A stretch of 11,503 bases of DNA, taken from NCBI GenBank assembly GCA_003149835.1, contig QAMX01000056.1:1-11503 (forward strand), written 5' to 3'. Under the pieces are notes generated by a model that saw nothing but the letters and a program-made list of their open reading frames with translations, was not told the origin of the DNA and searched no databases. The stretch's first letter is position 1. Every line of letters starts with the position of its first letter. This stretch comes from Clostridiales bacterium (GTDB lineage Bacteria; Bacillota; Clostridia; Oscillospirales; QAMX01). This document shows, piece by piece, positions 8,186-11,503 of this stretch. A program made the position numbers and the translations under genes.

Positions 8186-8216
8186 TATCGCGCAGCGCAC
8201 TCTCTCCGCCCTGCGC

Positions 8217-8260
8217 CGGATACAAAATCGTTTTTCCGCCGCCGAACTGTTTTGTATCCG
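8217..8260 (+). repeat. 11-bp perfect inverted repeat upstream of the WG/SLH gene
   Basis: CGGATACAAAA (8217-8227) and TTTTGTATCCG (8250-8260) are perfect complements separated by 22 bases, ending 40 bases before the ATG at 8301. It could be a protein-binding site or an RNA hairpin in the leader. The U-run lies in the loop rather than after the stem, so it is not a standard terminator. A weak -10-like TATGAT follows at 8265-8270 without a recognisable -35. Confidence 0.5.
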
Positions 8261-8300
8261 CCTGTATGATTTCTCGCGCGGCGGGAAATGGAGTAAAACA

Positions 8301-10067
8301 ATGAAAAAGCGCCTGATCTGTCTGCTGTTGATCCTCTCTCTTGCAGCCTCTCTCCCAATGGCTGCCCATGCCGTTCCCCTGCCCGGCGAAGCCTCTGTGG
8401 AAATCGTTATTTCACCGGAATGGGAGGACGCCGGCGATTTCCACGAAGGACTGGCCCGCGTCTTTGACGGAAAAAAATGGGGATATATCGCCTCCGACGG
8501 CAGTCTGGCCGTCGACTGCGTCTGGGACATCGCCTCGGATTTCAACGAGGGGCTCGCGGCCGTCGCCACCGTCGAACCCGGCGTCTCCGCCCAGACGCCG
8601 GACATCCAAACCTGGCATTTTATCGACCGACAGGGAAAAATCGTCCGCACGGTCGGAACAAACGAAGCCTATTATTTTGATTCGCGCGCCTTTCTGACCG
8701 GCGTCTCCGACGGAACCTACCTCACCGCCCCCGGCGGCGAAAACACGGTTTTTGTCCATTCGATCCGCGGCGAAGCGTCATTGCCTGTCCGCTCCTTCCG
8801 CAGCGGTACGGCCTTCCGCGGCGGTTACGCCGTCGTCTCCGCCGCCGCCGACGGCGCGTTTACGCTGCCGCCGGCGCTGCAAAAGCTCGTCGGAGTGCTC
8901 GATGACGACGCCATGCCGGACGTCGTCATCGATTACGCAGGCAAAGTGTATTGGGACGGCGACTGGGGGATGATCCTTGCGGTAGACGGCGGGCTCGTCG
9001 TCTACAATTCCCGCGCGACCGGTCTCTGGGGCATCGATACGCTCGACGGCAAAGAGGTCGTAGCGCCGACGATTTCCGACCTCTGGTATACCTATCAAAA
9101 CGGCGTGTTCTCCGTATTCTCCGGCGCTTATGCGACCGTCTGCATCAACGACAGCTTTTGCGCTGTGGATCAAAACGGAACGCTCTATCCTTTCGACGCC
9201 GACGGCGTGGGGCGTTTTTCCGAAGGCCTGTTCCCGTTTGACCGCGATAACGTCTACGGCTACTGCGCCGTTGACGGCGCCGTTGTCATCGCGGCAAAAT
9301 ATCTGACCGCCGAACCGTTTTCGTGCGGCGCGGCGGTTGTCTCGACGGCCAACGGCTACTACTACATCGACAAGAGCGGCGCCAACCTGAACCTCTTTGC
9401 CTATGCGGAGGCGCACAGCCTTTCCGAGGGGCTTGGGCGCGTCAAGATCGACGGAAAATACGGTTTTGTGGCTCTGTCTGGTAGACCCGCCGACGCCGCC
9501 GGAGACACGCCCCACGCCTGGGCCGCCGCCGAGGTGACGGAGGCTTATGAAAACGGGCTGATCCCCGACGAATTCTGCTGTCTCTATCTTTCCGAGGCGA
9601 CCCGTTCCGAGCTTGCCCGCCTCTCCGTCACGCTGCTGACGCGCCTAAGACGCTGTTCGGCGGATGAGCTCGTCCTGATGGAAACCGGGAAAACGCTCGA
9701 TTCCTTTGTCGCCGCCTATCCCTTCCCCGACACTTCGGACCGCTCTGTCCTCGCGGCGTATGCGTTGGGCATCATCAACGGCTATGTCGACGGGACCTAC
9801 CGGCCGGACGGCTTGGTCACGCGCGCCGAGGCGGCAAAAATGCTCACCGTCACCGCGCAGCTCGCCGGCCTGCAAACGTCAACCTCCCCGCTCGCCTTTG
9901 CGGACAGCGGCAGCGTCGCCGTCTGGGCCAGAGATTACGTCGCTTTCGTCAGCGCAGCCGGTATCATGAACGGCGTCGGCGGCAACCGCTTCGACCCCTT
10001 CGGTCTTTACACGCGCGAGCAGGCGTATCTGACGATGCAGCGGATCTATGCGATGGCGGCGGAATGA
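8301..10067 (+). CDS. Exported WG-repeat protein with C-terminal SLH domains
   Basis: The protein has 588 residues, with GGAG about 7 bases before the ATG. It begins with a clear Sec signal peptide (MKKRLICLLLILSLAASLPM, then AAHA as probable cleavage site near residue 24). Residues about 35-395 hold imperfect WG (KWG) repeats: KKWGYIASDGSLAV with FNEGLAAV, WHFIDRQGKIV, LWGIDTLDGKEVV, CAVDQNGTLYPF with FSEGLFPF, VYGYCAVDGAVVIAAKY, GYYYIDKSG with LSEGLGRV, and KYGFVALSG. The C-terminus carries SLH modules: a weaker one at about 400-460 (AWAAAEVTEAYENGLIP), then PFPDTSDRSVLAAYALGIIN with YRPDGLVTRAEAAKML (about 472-520), and FADSGSVAVWARDYVAFVSA with FDPFGLYTREQAYLTM (about 530-585). SLH modules typically anchor proteins to secondary cell-wall polymer; WG repeats form beta-rich arrays of unknown function. 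It probably sits on the cell surface. Its ligand is unknown. Confidence 0.88.
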   Translation: MKKRLICLLLILSLAASLPMAAHAVPLPGEASVEIVISPEWEDAGDFHEGLARVFDGKKWGYIASDGSLAVDCVWDIASDFNEGLAAVATVEPGVSAQTPDIQTWHFIDRQGKIVRTVGTNEAYYFDSRAFLTGVSDGTYLTAPGGENTVFVHSIRGEASLPVRSFRSGTAFRGGYAVVSAAADGAFTLPPALQKLVGVLDDDAMPDVVIDYAGKVYWDGDWGMILAVDGGLVVYNSRATGLWGIDTLDGKEVVAPTISDLWYTYQNGVFSVFSGAYATVCINDSFCAVDQNGTLYPFDADGVGRFSEGLFPFDRDNVYGYCAVDGAVVIAAKYLTAEPFSCGAAVVSTANGYYYIDKSGANLNLFAYAEAHSLSEGLGRVKIDGKYGFVALSGRPADAAGDTPHAWAAAEVTEAYENGLIPDEFCCLYLSEATRSELARLSVTLLTRLRRCSADELVLMETGKTLDSFVAAYPFPDTSDRSVLAAYALGIINGYVDGTYRPDGLVTRAEAAKMLTVTAQLAGLQTSTSPLAFADSGSVAVWARDYVAFVSAAGIMNGVGGNRFDPFGLYTREQAYLTMQRIYAMAAE

Positions 10068-10103
10068 CGCGCAGCTCTTGTCTGGGCATTCGATAAACCG
10101 TGA

Positions 10104-10136
10104 CGGCCGGCATACGAGTTTTTTCACTGCCGGCCG
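10104..10136 (+). other. GC-rich hairpin just after the WG/SLH gene
   Basis: CGGCCGGCA (10104-10112) pairs perfectly with TGCCGGCCG (10128-10136) around a 15-base loop containing six T. It starts 37 bases after the stop codon. With no U-tract after the stem it is an atypical terminator, but it may protect the 3' end or help stop transcription together with the next hairpin. Confidence 0.5.
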
Positions 10137-10149
10137 GCGCGGTTCAACA

Positions 10150-10199
10150 AAGACCCCCGCTGGGAAAGGAATTACTCATCCTTTTCCGGCGGGGGTCTT
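10150..10199. terminator. Strong hairpin between convergent genes, probable bidirectional terminator
   Basis: AAGACCCCCGC (10150-10160) pairs perfectly with GCGGGGGTCTT (10189-10199). The stem continues inward through GGGAAAGGA against TCCTTTTCC with two G-T wobbles, about 21 bp in all around an 8-base loop. It lies between the stops of the WG/SLH gene (plus) and the beta-galactosidase (minus). The U-tract is poor on both sides (TTTGTTG on the minus side is slightly better), so efficiency is uncertain, but position and stability favour a terminator. Confidence 0.7.
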
Positions 10200-10215
10200 G
10201 TCAGCAGCTTACAGG

Positions 10216-10233
10216 CAGCGAGTTTTTTCGCTG
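10216..10233 (+). other. Small hairpin between convergent genes
   Basis: CAGCGA-GTTTTT-TCGCTG forms a perfect 6-bp stem with a T-rich loop, 20 bases beyond the beta-galactosidase stop. Read in either direction it lacks a trailing U-tract. Its 15-base core CGAGTTTTTTCGCTG repeats, with one change, the sequence at 10115-10129 in the first hairpin. Confidence 0.4.
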
Positions 10234-10252
10234 ATGGATTTCTCAATCCGCT

Positions 10253-11503
10253 TTAATACAGCGCGTCGAGCGAGGTATCCTCGGAAAAATACGGTTTGAT
10301 ACGGAACGCGAAAGAAAATTCTTTTTCGTTGAAGCGATATTTCTCCGACATGTAGGGGCCGCACGAAGCTGTCCCGATACCGTGCTGGCGGTAGTCGATG
10401 TTCAGAACCGTTTCCTTTCGCGCCGTCAGCTCATGGTCGTGCTTGGCGTTCAGAAAATCGGCTGTTGAATAGTGGTGCGCCGAGAAGGAAAACTCCGGCT
10501 CGCCGAGGATTGCCAGCCCCAGACCGCGGCGGTCGGTGATGCCTGCGAAGCGCGTCTCGGCATGGCTGCCGTTTTCCTGCGGGAAAATATAATGCGTCGT
10601 CATATCGGTCACGTTTTGCTTGTAGCGGCCGAAGCGCGCCGCATGGCGTTTGTCCACATAGCTCTCCGTCGGGCCTCTGCCGAACCATTCGACCGATTCA
10701 AAGCCCTCTTTGAGCATGCACTCAAAGCCGAAGCGCGGCAGGCACAGCGCCTCGCTCCGCGTCTGACGCACCGCGAGCCGACAGCTGATGATCCCGTCGG
10801 CCGTCACCGTCCACACGCCGCGGACCTCGCAGACCGGCTGCACGGAGAAGGCGCCGAGCACATAGACCGCTTCGAGCCGCACCAGCGCCGCGTTCTCTTC
10901 TGCGAGCACGAAGCTCGCCAGACGCGACTTGACAAACGGGAAGCGCTCGCCCTCCCATTTTTTATAGTCGGGCCGGTCGTTGTCGATCCATGCGCGGTTC
11001 AGATTAAAGGCAAACCCTCTTTCCAGCAGCTCCGTCCCGTTGAAAATCAACGAGATCGGCAAGCCGTTGTCTTTGGAAAAGGCATACGCAAAGTCCTCGC
11101 CGCTGACGGTGACGAGCAGCCCCTCGTCGTCGACGCTGAGCGGCGTTTCCGCTCTGACAGGTTTTTCCGCCGCGGCTTCCCGGCGCGGAGAGAGCGGGAA
11201 CTGCGTAAAAGAGACCTCATAGCCGCGCTTTTCAAACCATGTGTCGCGGTTGAGCACAAACGAAACCGTCAGGTGGTATTCGGCAGGGTCGTCCTCTTCC
11301 GGCAGCAGATAGGAAACGTCGAAATACCGCGTTTTCCACGGCTCAATGCCGGCCAGCGTGCCAAATTCGCCCTGCTGGACGAGAACCCCGTTGCGCGTGA
11401 TGCGCCAGAAGGCGTCGATATCGTCTAAGTTCGCAAAGAAGCGATAATTCTTGATCGCGATCCGCCCTTTGTTCAGGCGCACGGCGACGGCTTTGACCGG
11501 CTC
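10253..11503 (-). CDS. Beta-galactosidase, GH2, C-terminal part (N-terminus beyond window)
   Basis: The frame is open to the right edge, giving 416 C-terminal residues of a GH2 enzyme; a GTG at 11482 is internal, not a start. The catalytic TIM barrel lies outside the window. What is visible is the Ig-like domain 4 (KGRIAIKNYRFFANLDDID, then WRITRNGVLVQQGEF and PWKTRYFDVSYLLP) and the large beta-sandwich domain 5, Bgal_small_N (FSKDNGLPISLIFNGTELLE, NLNRAWIDND, WFGRGPTESYVDKRHAARFG, HYIFPQENGSHAETR). These motifs are diagnostic of LacZ-type beta-galactosidases of about 1000 residues and shape the substrate pocket. The enzyme would hydrolyse beta-galactosides such as lactose in the cytoplasm. 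No signal peptide can be assessed because the start is missing. The gene converges on the WG/SLH gene with a 185-base gap filled by hairpins. It is not clearly linked to the xylose operon. Confidence 0.92.
   Translation of the reverse strand, partial: EPVKAVAVRLNKGRIAIKNYRFFANLDDIDAFWRITRNGVLVQQGEFGTLAGIEPWKTRYFDVSYLLPEEDDPAEYHLTVSFVLNRDTWFEKRGYEVSFTQFPLSPRREAAAEKPVRAETPLSVDDEGLLVTVSGEDFAYAFSKDNGLPISLIFNGTELLERGFAFNLNRAWIDNDRPDYKKWEGERFPFVKSRLASFVLAEENAALVRLEAVYVLGAFSVQPVCEVRGVWTVTADGIISCRLAVRQTRSEALCLPRFGFECMLKEGFESVEWFGRGPTESYVDKRHAARFGRYKQNVTDMTTHYIFPQENGSHAETRFAGITDRRGLGLAILGEPEFSFSAHHYSTADFLNAKHDHELTARKETVLNIDYRQHGIGTASCGPYMSEKYRFNEKEFSFAFRIKPYFSEDTSLDALY

Noticed and set aside
10472..11428. 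Plus-strand ORF (318 codons) opposite the beta-galactosidase
   Set aside because: Compositionally an antisense shadow; the minus strand carries clear LacZ domain-5 motifs.

Overview
The window looks like a chromosomal carbohydrate-catabolism region from a GC-rich Clostridia-type Firmicute, possibly an Oscillospiraceae-like gut anaerobe. That is an inference from the xylose isomerase and xylulokinase sequences, the AGGAGG-type ribosome binding sites, an S-layer-homology (SLH) surface protein with WG repeats, and the gene mix. Nothing in the sequence fixes the species. The window holds nine genes, two of them cut by the window edges. I saw no RNA genes, CRISPR arrays, insertion sequences or phage genes. 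No gene-free stretch exceeds 300 bases; the longest is the 256-base divergent promoter region at 5003-5258.

Left block, minus strand (5002 down to 1): a putative cytoplasmic GH-A-like glycoside hydrolase, xylose isomerase (xylA), xylulokinase (xylB), and a sugar phosphate isomerase/epimerase-like TIM barrel running off the left edge. The gaps are 146, 47 and 50 bases with no convincing terminator, so the four genes probably form one operon. It would release or receive xylose inside the cell and convert it to xylulose 5-phosphate.

Middle block, plus strand (5259-6857): a dihydrodipicolinate synthase (DHDPS)-family lyase with a non-canonical active site, followed at once by ribulose-phosphate 3-epimerase (rpe). 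It is transcribed divergently from the xylose operon from a good -35/-10 promoter and ends at a clear intrinsic terminator (6900-6944). Rpe interconverts ribulose 5-phosphate and xylulose 5-phosphate, the end product of XylAB, so the two divergent units plausibly act together in pentose catabolism. The shared intergenic region carries two well-spaced promoters back to back and a perfect 6+6 inverted repeat at the start of the leftward unit, a good repressor-operator candidate.

Right block: a PAS-domain protein with what looks like a degenerate histidine-kinase ATPase domain (7085-8185), then an exported WG-repeat/SLH protein (8301-10067) preceded by an 11-bp inverted repeat. Convergent to these is the C-terminal part of a GH2 beta-galactosidase (minus strand, running off the right edge). 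The convergent 3' ends are separated by three hairpins, the central one very strong.

Most of this is recognisable sugar metabolism. The least explained parts are the substrate of the DHDPS-family lyase, the substrate of the operon-leading glycoside hydrolase, and the role of the PAS/pseudo-kinase protein. I see no convincing evidence of a wholly new system.
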